A stretch of 64,000 nucleotides of DNA from Pontiella sulfatireligans (GTDB lineage Bacteria; Verrucomicrobiota; Kiritimatiellia; Kiritimatiellales; Pontiellaceae): the NCBI RefSeq assembly GCF_900890705.1, contig NZ_CAAHFH010000003.1, forward strand, positions 248,001 through 312,000. Direction: 5' to 3'. The number at the start of each line of letters is the position of its first letter. Position 1 is the stretch's first letter. This document shows positions 9,196-16,975 of the stretch, piece by piece. Position numbers and translations under genes: made by a program. The notes below the pieces were generated by a model. It saw only the letters and a program-made list of their open reading frames with translations. It was not told the origin of the DNA and did not search any database.

Positions 9196-9540
9196 CTATG
9201 CCGCCGGGCAGCCGGCCAGATGCTGGGCAATCAGGCTGGAGGTCTGGAACTGGTTCTCCGCCGTCTGGAAAATCGCAATGCCCTCGCTTGCGGCGGCCTC
9301 AAGCACGTCGTCGGCGATGGGGCGGTTGTTGCAGATGATAATGGCCACCACGCCGGCCAGCGAGGAAACCGCCACCGTATTCTTGTGCGCTTGGATGGTG
9401 ATGAGCACCGAGCCCTCGTCTGCATGAGCCATCACATCGCTCAAGAGGTCGGAAGTGTAGCCGCTGGAAACTTCCGCATCGGCATACTCCGATTGAACGC
9501 AGGTGAACTGATCCAAGGATTGAATGTCGCTAATCTTCAT
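9196..9540 (-). CDS. DRTGG-like domain protein (second copy of the module)
   Basis: A small soluble protein of 114 residues. It resembles the DRTGG regulatory domain (found also in HPr kinase and phosphotransacetylase) by its LSDVM...SVLITIQ...VAVSSLAGVVAIIICNN...EGIAIFQT pattern, and it resembles the other DRTGG gene at 10459-10797. I set the start at 9540, not the longer frame, because GGAGAA lies at the right distance and the ATG overlaps the upstream CBS-HATPase stop by 11 bases. No catalytic residues are evident. It probably binds a ligand or a partner in the module. Confidence 0.66.
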   Translation of the reverse strand: MKISDIQSLDQFTCVQSEYADAEVSSGYTSDLLSDVMAHADEGSVLITIQAHKNTVAVSSLAGVVAIIICNNRPIADDVLEAAASEGIAIFQTAENQFQTSSLIAQHLAGCPAA

Positions 9541-10459
9541 TTTGCTTCTCCGGTTTAAGATTGATGACCGCACGAATCATGGTGCCCATGCCCACAGCGG
9601 ACTGGATGGCAAACTCATCGGACACGCGCTTCACATTAGGCAGCCCCATGCCGGCGCCAAACCCCTGCGAACGGATCCACTCGTTGGCGGTTGAATAGCC
9701 TTCGGTCAGCGCCTGCTCCACGTCTGCAATCCCAGGGCCGCGGTCGTGCGAAGAAATCTTCACCCGGTCGGCGTTGATATCGAAACTGAGCATGCCGCCA
9801 ATGGAATGCGCCACCAGATTGATTTCAAGTTCATAGCTGGCGACAGCAACGCGGCGAACCAGTTTGGCGTGGAAACCACGCGCTTTCAGGAATTTCTTAA
9901 TCTCGCTCGACGCCTTGCCGCCGTTCTCAAAGTCGTAGCGGTGCAGCTGGTAGACCTTCACCAGATCCATGGATTCGGTTTCCGGCACGGCACTATGTTG
10001 GTTTTCCATTTCGCGCAACTGGCGGGAAAGTTCTCGGATCAGCGCTAGGTTGATGTTGCGAAAGGTCAGGATCCCCGCCAACTCGTTCTTTTTATTTACG
10101 ACAGGAAAGCTTCGGAACGAAAACTTGTTGAAAGCCGAGATGGCAAAAGAAAGCGGCATTTCCTCCGCCAAGGTCTGCACCTCGCCGGACATGTGAGAGG
10201 TCACGCCGTCTCCCATGTCGCCCTGCTCCAAGGCGTTCATCAGATCGTTCATGCTCACGAAGCCAACCACACGCTTGCTGTCGACCACCGGAACCCCCGT
10301 GATCCCGTTGTTCTTCATGATTTGCTGAACGTCGCGCATCGTGCAGTTGCGCGAGACGGCAAAAACCTTTTTGGTCATCACCTCGCTGATCTTCAATCCA
10401 TAGATCAGCTCTTGAACCCGCAGCGACGATTGAAGAGGCGTTTTTTGCTCCTCGCCCAT
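9530..10459 (-). CDS. CBS-pair plus HATPase (anti-sigma-factor-like) protein
   Basis: 309 residues. Two CBS motifs occupy about residues 25-140 (ISEVMTKKVFAVSRNCTMRDV and SHMSGEVQTLAEEMPLSFA are the two entries). They are followed by a HATPase domain of the RsbW/SpoIIAB type (about 190-300), with the E-x-x-x-N box as ELEINLVAH and the glycine motifs DRGPGI and GFGAGMGLPNVKR. No histidine phospho-acceptor domain is seen, so it is more likely a serine kinase or anti-sigma-like regulator gated by adenine nucleotides on the CBS pair. The start overlaps the upstream stop by one base (TGATG), showing tight coupling with the DRTGG genes on either side. Confidence 0.8.
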   Translation of the reverse strand: MGEEQKTPLQSSLRVQELIYGLKISEVMTKKVFAVSRNCTMRDVQQIMKNNGITGVPVVDSKRVVGFVSMNDLMNALEQGDMGDGVTSHMSGEVQTLAEEMPLSFAISAFNKFSFRSFPVVNKKNELAGILTFRNINLALIRELSRQLREMENQHSAVPETESMDLVKVYQLHRYDFENGGKASSEIKKFLKARGFHAKLVRRVAVASYELEINLVAHSIGGMLSFDINADRVKISSHDRGPGIADVEQALTEGYSTANEWIRSQGFGAGMGLPNVKRVSDEFAIQSAVGMGTMIRAVINLKPEKQNED

Positions 10460-10797
10460 CAGGCCCCCATGAGCCTGCCGATGCGGATGCAGGATTCGTA
10501 TTTAGGGAATTTGGTGCAGAGCAAGGCAACATCCTGATCCTTGGCTAGCTCAATCATGCCCTCGGTCACCGTTTTCTTGTTGGCGATAATCACCGCCTCG
10601 GAGCCGACAATACCTGCGGAACGGATCGACTGCTCGGTGGACAGCGAGGTGATCAGCAGCATTTCGTCGCGTTCACTCATCAAAACATCACTCATCAGGT
10701 CAGATGCAAATACCGTTTCAATGTTGATTTGCTCCCATCCGGCGGGACCATGCACCAGCTCGGCTTCGAGCATGTCGGCAATTCTATTTAAATTCAT
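10459..10797 (-). CDS. DRTGG-like domain protein (first copy of the module)
   Basis: A 112-residue protein beginning MNLNRIADML. It has the same ASDLMSDVL...LLITSL...SAGIVGSEAVIIANKK...DVALLCT pattern as the downstream DRTGG gene. A longer frame exists up to 11268, but that extension runs antisense across surE and lacks family sequence, so I place the start at 10797. It heads a four-gene unit (DRTGG, CBS-HATPase, DRTGG, PHP) transcribed divergently from surE, and the 163-base gap must carry both promoters. Function is unknown beyond likely ligand binding in a signalling module. Confidence 0.68.
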   Translation of the reverse strand: MNLNRIADMLEAELVHGPAGWEQINIETVFASDLMSDVLMSERDEMLLITSLSTEQSIRSAGIVGSEAVIIANKKTVTEGMIELAKDQDVALLCTKFPKYESCIRIGRLMGA

Positions 10798-10960
10798 ATC
10801 TGGCGTCTCTCTATAGGGGGTTTCGAATTGAAGGAGATACAAGAGGTTTTCGCCCACAGGTTCAATAGAAATATACCAGCATCGCCGCCTCGCGGCCCGG
10901 TTTCGAGTTTTTCGCGCAACATCATTGATGTTTTGATGCACGATCCCCATATTTCGACGC

Positions 10961-11722
10961 ATGAAAATCTTACTTTGCAACGACGACGGCATCCATGCGC
11001 GCGGCATCGCCGAGCTCCACAGCTCCATCGGCCATATCGGCGACCTGCATGTCTGCGCCCCCGACACCGAACGCAGCGCCGCTGGGCACGCCATCACGCT
11101 CACCGATCCGATTAAAACCTTCAGCGTCGAAAAGAACGACCAGCTCTTCGGCACCGCCGTCGGCGGCACGCCGGCCGACTGCATCAAGCTCGCCCTCTGC
11201 CTGCTGCACAAGGACAATCCCCCCGACCTCGTCGTCAGCGGCATCAACCTCGGCTCGAACACCGGCATCAGCGTCCTCTACTCCGGCACCGTCTCCGCCG
11301 CCAGCGAGGCCGTCATCCTCGGTGTCCCCGCCATCGCCCTCTCGCTCTGCACCTACCAAAACCCCCACTGGGAAACCGCCGCCAAGGTCGCCTCCGAAAT
11401 CGTCGCCAGAGTCGCGGAGAACCCGCTGCCCGACGGCACCCTGCTGAATGTGAACATACCGAACGTCCCGCTCTCCGAACTCAAGGGCATGAAAGCCGCC
11501 CGCATGGGGCGCTCACGTTTCGTTGAAAAGTTCACCACCCACCTCGACCCGCGCGGCAATAACTATTACTGGCTCGACGGAGAGCTCGACCTGCTCGACG
11601 ACTCCGCCGACACCGACGTCCGCGTAGTCGAGTCCGGCTACGTCGCCCTCACCCCCATCCAGATCGAAATGACCGCCTATAAAGACATGGCGCAGGTCGC
11701 AACCTGGAATGTGAAGTATTGA
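10961..11722 (+). CDS. surE: SurE, 5'/3'-nucleotidase
   Basis: A stationary-phase survival phosphatase acting on nucleoside 5'- and 3'-monophosphates with a divalent metal. The N-terminal signature LLCNDDGIHARGI carries the Asp-Asp metal ligands. SGINLGSNTG (about residues 90-99) and YSGTVSAASEA (about 107-117) are the other conserved loops. Length 253 residues is typical. It stands alone on the plus strand between the DRTGG module and vapBC. No clear terminator follows; the next genes begin 90 bases later with their own promoter. Confidence 0.94.
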   Translation: MKILLCNDDGIHARGIAELHSSIGHIGDLHVCAPDTERSAAGHAITLTDPIKTFSVEKNDQLFGTAVGGTPADCIKLALCLLHKDNPPDLVVSGINLGSNTGISVLYSGTVSAASEAVILGVPAIALSLCTYQNPHWETAAKVASEIVARVAENPLPDGTLLNVNIPNVPLSELKGMKAARMGRSRFVEKFTTHLDPRGNNYYWLDGELDLLDDSADTDVRVVESGYVALTPIQIEMTAYKDMAQVATWNVKY

Positions 11723-11758
11723 AAAGTGATGAGTGAAACGTGAGGCGCGGAGGGCGTC

Positions 11759-11801
11759 TTGACATCCCCCGCATGTAATGTATAAGCATAATGTATACAT
11801 T
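11759..11801 (+). promoter_or_regulatory. vapBC promoter and putative antitoxin operator
   Basis: TTGACA (11759-11764) and TATAAG (11781-11786) form a sigma-70-like promoter with a 16-base spacer. Overlapping the -10 are two direct copies of TAATGTATA (11776-11784 and 11789-11797). The second lies in the perfect 12-bp palindrome AATGTATACATT (11790-11801). A ribosome site GGAGGTG follows at 11802. Operators of this layout are usual for ribbon-helix-helix antitoxins that repress their own operon. Confidence 0.7.
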
Positions 11802-11812
11802 GGAGGTGTGGA

Positions 11813-12046
11813 ATGGTACGCACACAGATCTATCTAACAGAAGAAGAAAAGACCGGACTAGGCGTATTGGCCAAATCCACGGGAAAAAAACAGGCCGAAC
11901 TGATCCGCGAAGCCGTTGACCAGCTCATTATGTCTGCAAGCGACAGCCAGCGCGACGCCGTGCTCAGCAAAGCGAGCGGCATGTGGAAGGATCGGAAGGA
12001 TCTACCTGACTTCGCTGAAACACGTCGCTCGTGGGACAGGAGCTGA
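11813..12046 (+). CDS. vapB: VapB-type ribbon-helix-helix antitoxin
   Basis: A 77-residue CopG-type antitoxin. The N-terminus VRTQIYLTEEEKTGLGVLAKSTGKKQAELIREAVDQL has the beta strand that inserts in the DNA groove, followed by two helices with the G-K-x-x-A-E-L-I-R-E-A pattern of ribbon-helix-helix proteins. The tail (about 50-77, DRKDLPDFAETRRSWDRS) is the likely toxin-binding segment. It lies 3 bases ahead of the PIN toxin gene, and its own operator lies just upstream. It should neutralise the toxin and, with it, repress the promoter. Confidence 0.86.
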   Translation: MVRTQIYLTEEEKTGLGVLAKSTGKKQAELIREAVDQLIMSASDSQRDAVLSKASGMWKDRKDLPDFAETRRSWDRS

Positions 12047-12049
12047 ACG

Positions 12050-12436
12050 ATGGCCAGTCCCATGCTGATCGACGCCGATGTGATGATCGACTTTCTGCGA
12101 GGAGACCCGCAGGCCGCGGCGTTGCTTGCAGCAAACAGCGACCGCATTATACTCTCCTCCATCGTTGTGGCGGAACTCTATGCCGGCGTTCGGGGCGATA
12201 CAGAGCTGCAGACGCTGGATTCGCTGATCTCTTTATTCAAAATCGCGCCTGTTTCTGCTGATTTGGCAAGACAAGGCGGCCTCTACAAAAACAAGTATGC
12301 GAAATCACATGGCGTAGGGCTCGCCGACGCCATTGTTGCCGCCACGGCCGAAGCAGAACATGCCGAACTCAAGACCCTCAACACCAAACACTATCCCATG
12401 CTCAAAGGACTGAAGCCTCCCTATCGAAAAGCATGA
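12050..12436 (+). CDS. vapC: VapC-type PIN-domain ribonuclease toxin
   Basis: A 128-residue PIN-domain endoribonuclease. The acidic active-site residues are D8 (LIDADVMIDFL), E42 (VVAELYAG) and D93 (LADAIVAATA), with N111 in the TLNTKHYPML motif at the fourth position. VapC toxins cut tRNA or rRNA and are held by the paired antitoxin. The gene follows vapB by 3 bases. The short gap to the convergent lipB gene holds an imperfect hairpin (TGAGCCG...CGGCTCA, about 12439-12470) that may end transcription. Confidence 0.88.
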   Translation: MASPMLIDADVMIDFLRGDPQAAALLAANSDRIILSSIVVAELYAGVRGDTELQTLDSLISLFKIAPVSADLARQGGLYKNKYAKSHGVGLADAIVAATAEAEHAELKTLNTKHYPMLKGLKPPYRKA

Positions 12437-12468
12437 ACCGTGAGCCGTGAAAAATCACGTTTCGCGGC

Positions 12469-13173
12469 TCAATCGTCACGAACCAATTTCGCCAGCGCGG
12501 GAGGCAACTCCCCATCGGCGTCAAACCGTTCGAGCTTGCGGTTGCAGACGGTTGAAAAGTGGTTCAAAAGCGAGTCGCAGACGGCGGGCATCTCGGGGCA
12601 GTCTTCGCCAAGAATGGTTTTAAGGGAGGCAACGGGTTCGCCGACGAGCCCGCAGGGAACAATCGTGTTAAATCCCATCAGGTTGTTGCTGACGTTGAAG
12701 CTCATGCCGTGGAACGACACCCATTTCTTGAGGCGGAAGCCGATGGCGGCAATCTTGCCGGCATCGGTCCATGCACCGGACTTGCCTTCGCGCCGGAAGC
12801 CTTTGACGCCGTAGTCGGCCAGCGTTTGGATGGCGACCTCTTCGAGATTGGAAAGATAGCCGTGCGAATCGGCCTCATTGCCACCGAGATAAAGGATGGG
12901 ATAGAGCACCCATTGGCCGGGGCCGTGAAAGGTGACGTCGCCCCCGCGCTCGGCATGGAACAGCTCAATGCCCAGCTCGCGGTATTCCTCTTCGGTTTTT
13001 AGCAGATAGTTGGCACGTCCGCGGTTGCCCAACGTGACGACCGGATTGTGCTGCAGGATCAGCACCGTGTCGGGAATCTCGTTTTCCTGTCGCGCCTTGA
13101 GCAGGCGGCGCTGGATCTCCAGCCCTTGCTGGTAGGGAACGGGATTCTTGAAATGGACGGACCAAGCATTCAT
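12469..13173 (-). CDS. lipB: LipB, octanoyl-[ACP]:protein N-octanoyltransferase
   Basis: Transfers octanoyl groups from acyl carrier protein to lipoyl domains, the first step of de novo lipoylation. The signature RGGDVTFHGPGQWVLYPI (about residues 75-92) and the catalytic cysteine in TIVPCGL (about 170) with the lysine in GKIAAIGFRLKKW are present. 234 residues is normal. It lies directly downstream of gcvH, whose H protein is a lipoylation substrate. No convincing ribosome site is seen before ATG 13173; a hairpin with a U-tract sits in that place. Confidence 0.92.
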   Translation of the reverse strand: MNAWSVHFKNPVPYQQGLEIQRRLLKARQENEIPDTVLILQHNPVVTLGNRGRANYLLKTEEEYRELGIELFHAERGGDVTFHGPGQWVLYPILYLGGNEADSHGYLSNLEEVAIQTLADYGVKGFRREGKSGAWTDAGKIAAIGFRLKKWVSFHGMSFNVSNNLMGFNTIVPCGLVGEPVASLKTILGEDCPEMPAVCDSLLNHFSTVCNRKLERFDADGELPPALAKLVRDD

Positions 13174-13182
13174 GGCATAAAT

Positions 13183-13210
13183 AAAAAAAGGAGGATGCCC
13201 ATCCTCCTTT
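13183..13210 (-). terminator. Hairpin with U-tract between gcvH and lipB
   Basis: AAAGGAGGAT (13187-13196) pairs perfectly with ATCCTCCTTT (13201-13210) around a four-base loop. On the minus strand it is followed by seven T residues, the form of an intrinsic terminator after gcvH. The 5' arm of the transcript contains a full Shine-Dalgarno-like AAGGAGG, and the lipB ATG lies just after the T-run, so attenuation or translational control of lipB is possible. Confidence 0.78.
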
Positions 13211-13233
13211 AATCAGAATTCGATAAACATCGT

Positions 13234-13617
13234 TTAGTCGTTCGGGCAAAGCTCTTCGTACGAGTCGGCATCCATCATGTCATCCACATCGGATTCATCG
13301 ACCATCTTCAGCTTGAAGAGCCAGCCTTCGCCGAAGGGGTCCTTGTTAACCAACTCGGGGTTGTCTTCGAGTCTCTCGTTGATTTCGATCACTTCGCCGG
13401 CCACAGGTGCGTAGATGTCGGCGGCGGCCTTTACAGACTCAACCACAGCGGCTTCCTCGCCGGCTTTGAATTCGGTTCCGACCTCAGGAAGCTCGGCGAA
13501 CGTCAAGTCCGAGAGCTGGTTTTGGGCAAAATCGGTGATGCCTACGGTGGCGATGCCATCATTGAGGTCAACCCATTCGTGGGTCTTTGCGTAGAACAGA
13601 TCCTGAGGAACAGCCAT
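13234..13617 (-). CDS. gcvH: GcvH, glycine cleavage system H protein
   Basis: The lipoyl-carrier protein of the glycine cleavage system, 127 residues. The lipoyl-lysine motif is VESVKAAADIYAP (about residues 60-72), inside the hammerhead fold typical of the family. It shuttles the aminomethyl group between the P, T and L proteins, none of which is in the window. It could also serve as lipoyl relay to other complexes. lipB follows on the same strand after a hairpin, matching the substrate-enzyme relation. A ribosome site GGAGAT lies before ATG 13617. Confidence 0.93.
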   Translation of the reverse strand: MAVPQDLFYAKTHEWVDLNDGIATVGITDFAQNQLSDLTFAELPEVGTEFKAGEEAAVVESVKAAADIYAPVAGEVIEINERLEDNPELVNKDPFGEGWLFKLKMVDESDVDDMMDADSYEELCPND

Positions 13618-13654
13618 TATTCATCTCCATTAGTATCAACAGCCGAAAAAAAAT

Positions 13655-13728
13655 TGGAGGTGCGGATCGGAGTCGAACCGATCTAGGTGGATTTGCAATC
13701 CACTGCCTAACCGCTTGGCTACCGCACC
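13655..13728 (-). tRNA. tRNA-Cys (GCA)
   Basis: The minus strand folds as a complete cloverleaf. The acceptor stem GGTGCGG pairs with CCGCACC, the anticodon loop TTGCAAA gives anticodon GCA, the T-arm carries GGTTCGACT, and CCA is encoded at 13655-13657. It lies between gcvH and panC and is probably transcribed with them. Confidence 0.95.
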
Positions 13729-13834
13729 CTTTTGTTTTCAAAAGCGGTCATCAATGTAATGATGTGGTCATCGCTTTCAAACAAAATTATCGAAAAAAAG
13801 AAGGCGAATGTGCAAGCGTTTCATTCGCAATCCT

Positions 13835-14680
13835 CTACAGCACCACTACCCGGTTGTCAATCAGCCGGGTTGAACCGAATTTCACCGCCAACGCAATTAA
13901 AACCGGGTGGACCAATTGGTCAACCGCCTCTAGTGTTGCGTCATCAACAAACGAAATATAGTCCATTTCGGCCTCCGGGACTTTTTCGATCAACTCCACC
14001 ATGCGGAGGCGAATTTGACCAACACTCAGCTCCCCCGACTCGGCCAATTGTTGCGCGATATCGAGCGACCGGCGCAGGCAGAGCGCATCCTTGCGCTGGG
14101 ATTCGGAAAGATGTTTGTTGCGCGAGCTCATGGCCAAACCATCGGCTTCGCGCACGATCGGCCCGCGAACGATTTTGACGGGAAAATTCAGATCCCGCAC
14201 CATGCGCTCGATGATGCGCAGCTGCTGGGCATCCTTTTCGCCGAAGACCGCAACATCCGGCAACACCAAATTAAACAGCTTTGCAACCACCGTGCAAACC
14301 CCGCGGAAGTGCCCGGGGCGCGATGCGCCGCACAGCACCCGCGACAACGTGTCTTCATCCACCCAAACGCTGGCGTCGGCCGCATACATGCCGACCGGGT
14401 CAGGATAAAAGACGATGTCCACGCCCTCCTGTTCGCACAGCGTTTCATCGCGCTCAAAATCGCGCGGGTAGGCACCGAGGTCTTCGTTTGGACCAAACTG
14501 GATCGGATTCACGAAAATGCTGGCCACAAGCACGTCACACGTTGACCGAGCAAGGCGCATCAGGGAGAGATGGCCTTCATGCAGAAAACCCATCGTCGGC
14601 ACAAAACCAATGGAATACCCCGCCCGCTTCAATTCCAGCACACGGCACTGCATGGCTTCGGGTGATTTAATGATGTCCAT
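13835..14680 (-). CDS. panC: PanC, pantothenate synthetase
   Basis: ATP-dependent ligation of pantoate and beta-alanine to pantothenate, the last step to vitamin B5. Motifs: FVPTMGFLHEGHLSLM (nucleotide HIGH-like motif), FVNPIQFGPNEDLGAYPR, FGEKDAQQL and MSSRNKHLS (KMSKS-equivalent). I chose ATG 14680 (MDIIKSPEAM), one base after the panB stop, giving 281 residues as usual. The longer frame from 14713 overlaps panB and adds low-quality sequence. It forms a panBC operon. Confidence 0.92.
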   Translation of the reverse strand: MDIIKSPEAMQCRVLELKRAGYSIGFVPTMGFLHEGHLSLMRLARSTCDVLVASIFVNPIQFGPNEDLGAYPRDFERDETLCEQEGVDIVFYPDPVGMYAADASVWVDEDTLSRVLCGASRPGHFRGVCTVVAKLFNLVLPDVAVFGEKDAQQLRIIERMVRDLNFPVKIVRGPIVREADGLAMSSRNKHLSESQRKDALCLRRSLDIAQQLAESGELSVGQIRLRMVELIEKVPEAEMDYISFVDDATLEAVDQLVHPVLIALAVKFGSTRLIDNRVVVL

Positions 14681-14681
14681 G

Positions 14682-15473
14682 CTAATAGGTCTGCTCATCG
14701 GCGGGAAAGGCACCGGATTCTACTTCGGCTTTATAGGCCGCCAACGCTTCGGTGATGAGCGGATTGAGATTGGCGTACTTTTTCACGAACTTTGGAACGT
14801 GCTTGCCGCTGACACCAAGCAGGTCGGTGAAGACCAACACTTGGCCGTCGCATCCCGCTCCGGCCCCGATCCCGATGGTGGGAATGGAAAGCGCGCCCGA
14901 AATCAGTTCGCCCAGCTCGGCCGGCACGCACTCGAGCACCAGCGCAAAGGCACCGGCCTGCTCAACCGCCATGGCATCGTCCATCAACCGGCGCGCCTGT
15001 TCGGAGGTTTTGCCCTGCACCTTGTAGCCGCCCGTTTCCTTGATGCTCTGCGGCGTCAAGCCAATGTGCCCTAGCACGGGAATGCCGTTGCTCACCAGCG
15101 CCTCGATCAAGCCAGAACGCACGGCTCCGCCTTCGACCTTCACCGCATCAGCGCCAGCCTCCTTGATGAAGCGCCCGGCATTCTCCAACCCCATCTCGAT
15201 GGATGGCTGATACGACATAAACGGCATATCGGCAATCACCAGCGCATTTTCCACACCGCGCGAAACCGCCGCCGTGTGGTGCAGCATTTCCTCCATGCTC
15301 ACCGGCAAGGTTGTTTCGTAGCCCAACACCGTCATGCCCAGCGAGTCGCCCACCAGCACGGCCGGCACATCAGCTTCATCCACCAGCGACCCCGTCAGCG
15401 CATCGTACGCCGTCAGCATCGCAATCTTCTTCTCCCCCTTGAGGGCTCTTAGCTTTGAAGCGGTCCATTTCAT
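14682..15473 (-). CDS. panB: PanB, ketopantoate hydroxymethyltransferase
   Basis: Adds a hydroxymethyl group from 5,10-methylene-THF to alpha-ketovalerate, making ketopantoate. The signature LVGDSLGMTVLGYETTLPV (about residues 41-59), the DMPFMSYQ metal-site loop and the catalytic glutamate in LVLECVPAELG are present, in 263 residues. panC follows after one base. The 5' leader directly before ATG 15473 consists of a 7-bp tandem repeat (15483-15524), so little normal ribosome-site sequence remains. Confidence 0.94.
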   Translation of the reverse strand: MKWTASKLRALKGEKKIAMLTAYDALTGSLVDEADVPAVLVGDSLGMTVLGYETTLPVSMEEMLHHTAAVSRGVENALVIADMPFMSYQPSIEMGLENAGRFIKEAGADAVKVEGGAVRSGLIEALVSNGIPVLGHIGLTPQSIKETGGYKVQGKTSEQARRLMDDAMAVEQAGAFALVLECVPAELGELISGALSIPTIGIGAGAGCDGQVLVFTDLLGVSGKHVPKFVKKYANLNPLITEALAAYKAEVESGAFPADEQTY

Positions 15474-15482
15474 AATCTATTC

Positions 15483-15528
15483 CGTATTGCGTATTGCGTA
15501 TTGCGTATTGCGTATTGCGTATTGCGTA
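15483..15528. repeat. Tandem heptamer array, six copies of CGTATTG
   Basis: Six perfect copies of CGTATTG (15483-15524) plus a partial seventh lie just upstream of the panB start, 10 bases away on the minus strand. Two units of the same heptamer (CCGTATTGCGTATT, 26935-26948) sit in the same position before uxaC. Unit length not divisible by three and location in a leader suggest slippage could alter expression. Confidence 0.95.
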
Positions 15529-15594
15529 AAAATTTCGTCATATTTCTGCAGGCCGGTCAAGCAATACGTAGTCCGCAGTACGAAATACTTTCCC

Positions 15595-16101
15595 CTACCA
15601 CTTTTCGTCGAAAATGCTTAGGCCATGATCGGGGGGCAGGGAGCGGAGGATTTCGGCAACCGACTTGCTGGCCTCGGGAAGCACCAGCTCAGGGCGGACG
15701 TCGCACAACGGCTGCACCACAAAACGACGCTCCGCCCAACGCGGATGCGGCACTTCCAGTCCGCCACTGTCGATAATTTGATCGCCCGCATAGATGATGT
15801 CCACATCGATCGGGCGTGGCGCATTGCGGTCGGACTCGTTCCGTTCGCGCCCGAGATTGGCCTCGATTTTCCCGATGTACGAAAGCCAGCTTTCGAGCGG
15901 CAGTTCGCTTTCCACGAGTACAACCGAGTTGAGATAGGCCATATCCTGATATTCCGGCTTCACGTCCACCGGCGTGGTTTCATAGATCGGCGACTGATCG
16001 ACGAAGCTGGTTCGCGGTGCAGACAACAACAGATTTTTCGCCTGCATCAGCAAGCGCTTCCGGTTGTATAGATTGGAACCTAGGCTAAATCCGATTTCCA
16101 T
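15595..16101 (-). CDS. folK: FolK, 6-hydroxymethyl-7,8-dihydropterin pyrophosphokinase
   Basis: Transfers pyrophosphate from ATP to hydroxymethyl-dihydropterin in folate synthesis. Family motifs: GSNLYNR (N-terminal), SPIYETTPV, and the signature NAPRPIDVDIIYAGD with catalytic Asp residues (about 112-126), then HPRWAERRFVVQPL. The start at 16101 (MEIGFSLGSN) has GGGGGAG about seven bases ahead and overlaps the dapF end by 17 bases, giving 168 residues. It is coupled to dapF. Confidence 0.9.
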   Translation of the reverse strand: MEIGFSLGSNLYNRKRLLMQAKNLLLSAPRTSFVDQSPIYETTPVDVKPEYQDMAYLNSVVLVESELPLESWLSYIGKIEANLGRERNESDRNAPRPIDVDIIYAGDQIIDSGGLEVPHPRWAERRFVVQPLCDVRPELVLPEASKSVAEILRSLPPDHGLSIFDEKW

Positions 16102-16879
16102 ACTCAATCTCCCCCTCAAAAACAGTTGCCGCGCCGCCTGTCAGCGAGGGCGTTCCCTGAACTGAATCAATTACCAAATCAAAGCCCCCAGCGCAATGCA
16201 CAGCCACCGGCAACTTGACCCAGCCCCGCTCTGCGGCAAGCAGGGCCGTGGCGGCCGCCCCCGTTCCGCAGGCCAGCGTCTCCGCCTCGACCCCGCGCTC
16301 ATAGGTGCGAACAGACAATGTACCATCCGCTTCGACCTTCGCAAAGTTGGCATTTGATCCTTTCGGAGCAAACCGTTCGTGCCGGCGCAGCAGTTTTCCA
16401 AACCTTGGAAGATCCACCGCCTGCACGTCGTCAACCCAAGCCACGGCGTGCGGGACGCCCGTATTCACAAAGTCGACCGGACACTCCAGCCCAACGGGCA
16501 AGTCCAGTTCCAGATCCGTAAGCTCCGTCAGATCGAGACGAACCAGCCCTTCCAGAACCTGAGCACGAACGATGCCCGCGCCGGTTTCGATGCTCATAGC
16601 ACTGGGCGCCGCGCCGAGATCATGCGCCATCCGGGCAAAGCAGCGCGCGCCGTTGCCGCACATGTCCTGCTCCCCACCATCGGGATTAATGAAGCGCATC
16701 CGCAGATCGGCCGCCTTCGAAGGTTGGAGCAAAATAATGCCGTCGCAGCCCACACCGATCCGGCGCGAAGCGATCCGTTGGATGAACAACTGGTCTTCAA
16801 GCGGGAACATCAGAGCGCGGTCGTCGACCATGATAAAGTCGTTGCCCGCCCCGTGCATTTTGGTGAATGGAATTTTCAT
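16085..16879 (-). CDS. dapF: DapF, diaminopimelate epimerase
   Basis: Interconverts LL- and meso-diaminopimelate for lysine and peptidoglycan synthesis. The two catalytic cysteines lie in DMCGNGARC (about residue 73) and LACGTGAAA (about 209). The N-terminal MHGAGNDF motif is intact. I set the start at 16879 (MKIPFTKMHGAGNDF), because the longer frame to 16963 runs through the terminator of the upstream gene; the result is 264 residues, normal. The palindrome TTCCAAACCTTGGAA lies within the gene at 16396-16410. folK overlaps its end. Confidence 0.93.
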   Translation of the reverse strand: MKIPFTKMHGAGNDFIMVDDRALMFPLEDQLFIQRIASRRIGVGCDGIILLQPSKAADLRMRFINPDGGEQDMCGNGARCFARMAHDLGAAPSAMSIETGAGIVRAQVLEGLVRLDLTELTDLELDLPVGLECPVDFVNTGVPHAVAWVDDVQAVDLPRFGKLLRRHERFAPKGSNANFAKVEADGTLSVRTYERGVEAETLACGTGAAATALLAAERGWVKLPVAVHCAGGFDLVIDSVQGTPSLTGGAATVFEGEIEYGNRI

Positions 16880-16907
16880 TGAACCGGTGCCCAACTTGCC
16901 ACAAATG

Positions 16908-16972
16908 CTCCAAGGTCTGGAAACAAAAAGGGCCGCCATTCGGCGACCCTTTCTGATTTCCAATGCTTGGAA
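16908..16972 (-). terminator. Terminator of the decarboxylase operon, flanked by two 15-bp palindromes
   Basis: AAAGGG.CGCC pairs with GGCG.CCCTTT (16927-16952), followed on the minus strand by a T-rich run, so it ends the oadB transcript. On both sides sit copies of the TTCCA-N5-TGGAA motif: CTCCAAGGTCTGGAA (16908-16922) and TTCCAATGCTTGGAA (16958-16972), 50 bases apart. Confidence 0.82.
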
Positions 16973-16975
16973 CCA

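Noticed and set aside
10798..11268. N-terminal extension of the first DRTGG gene
   Set aside because: It lies antisense over surE, and the added residues do not resemble any domain; a normal start exists at 10797.
15483..15528. CRISPR-like array
   Set aside because: The unit is only 7 bp with no spacers, so it is a simple tandem repeat.
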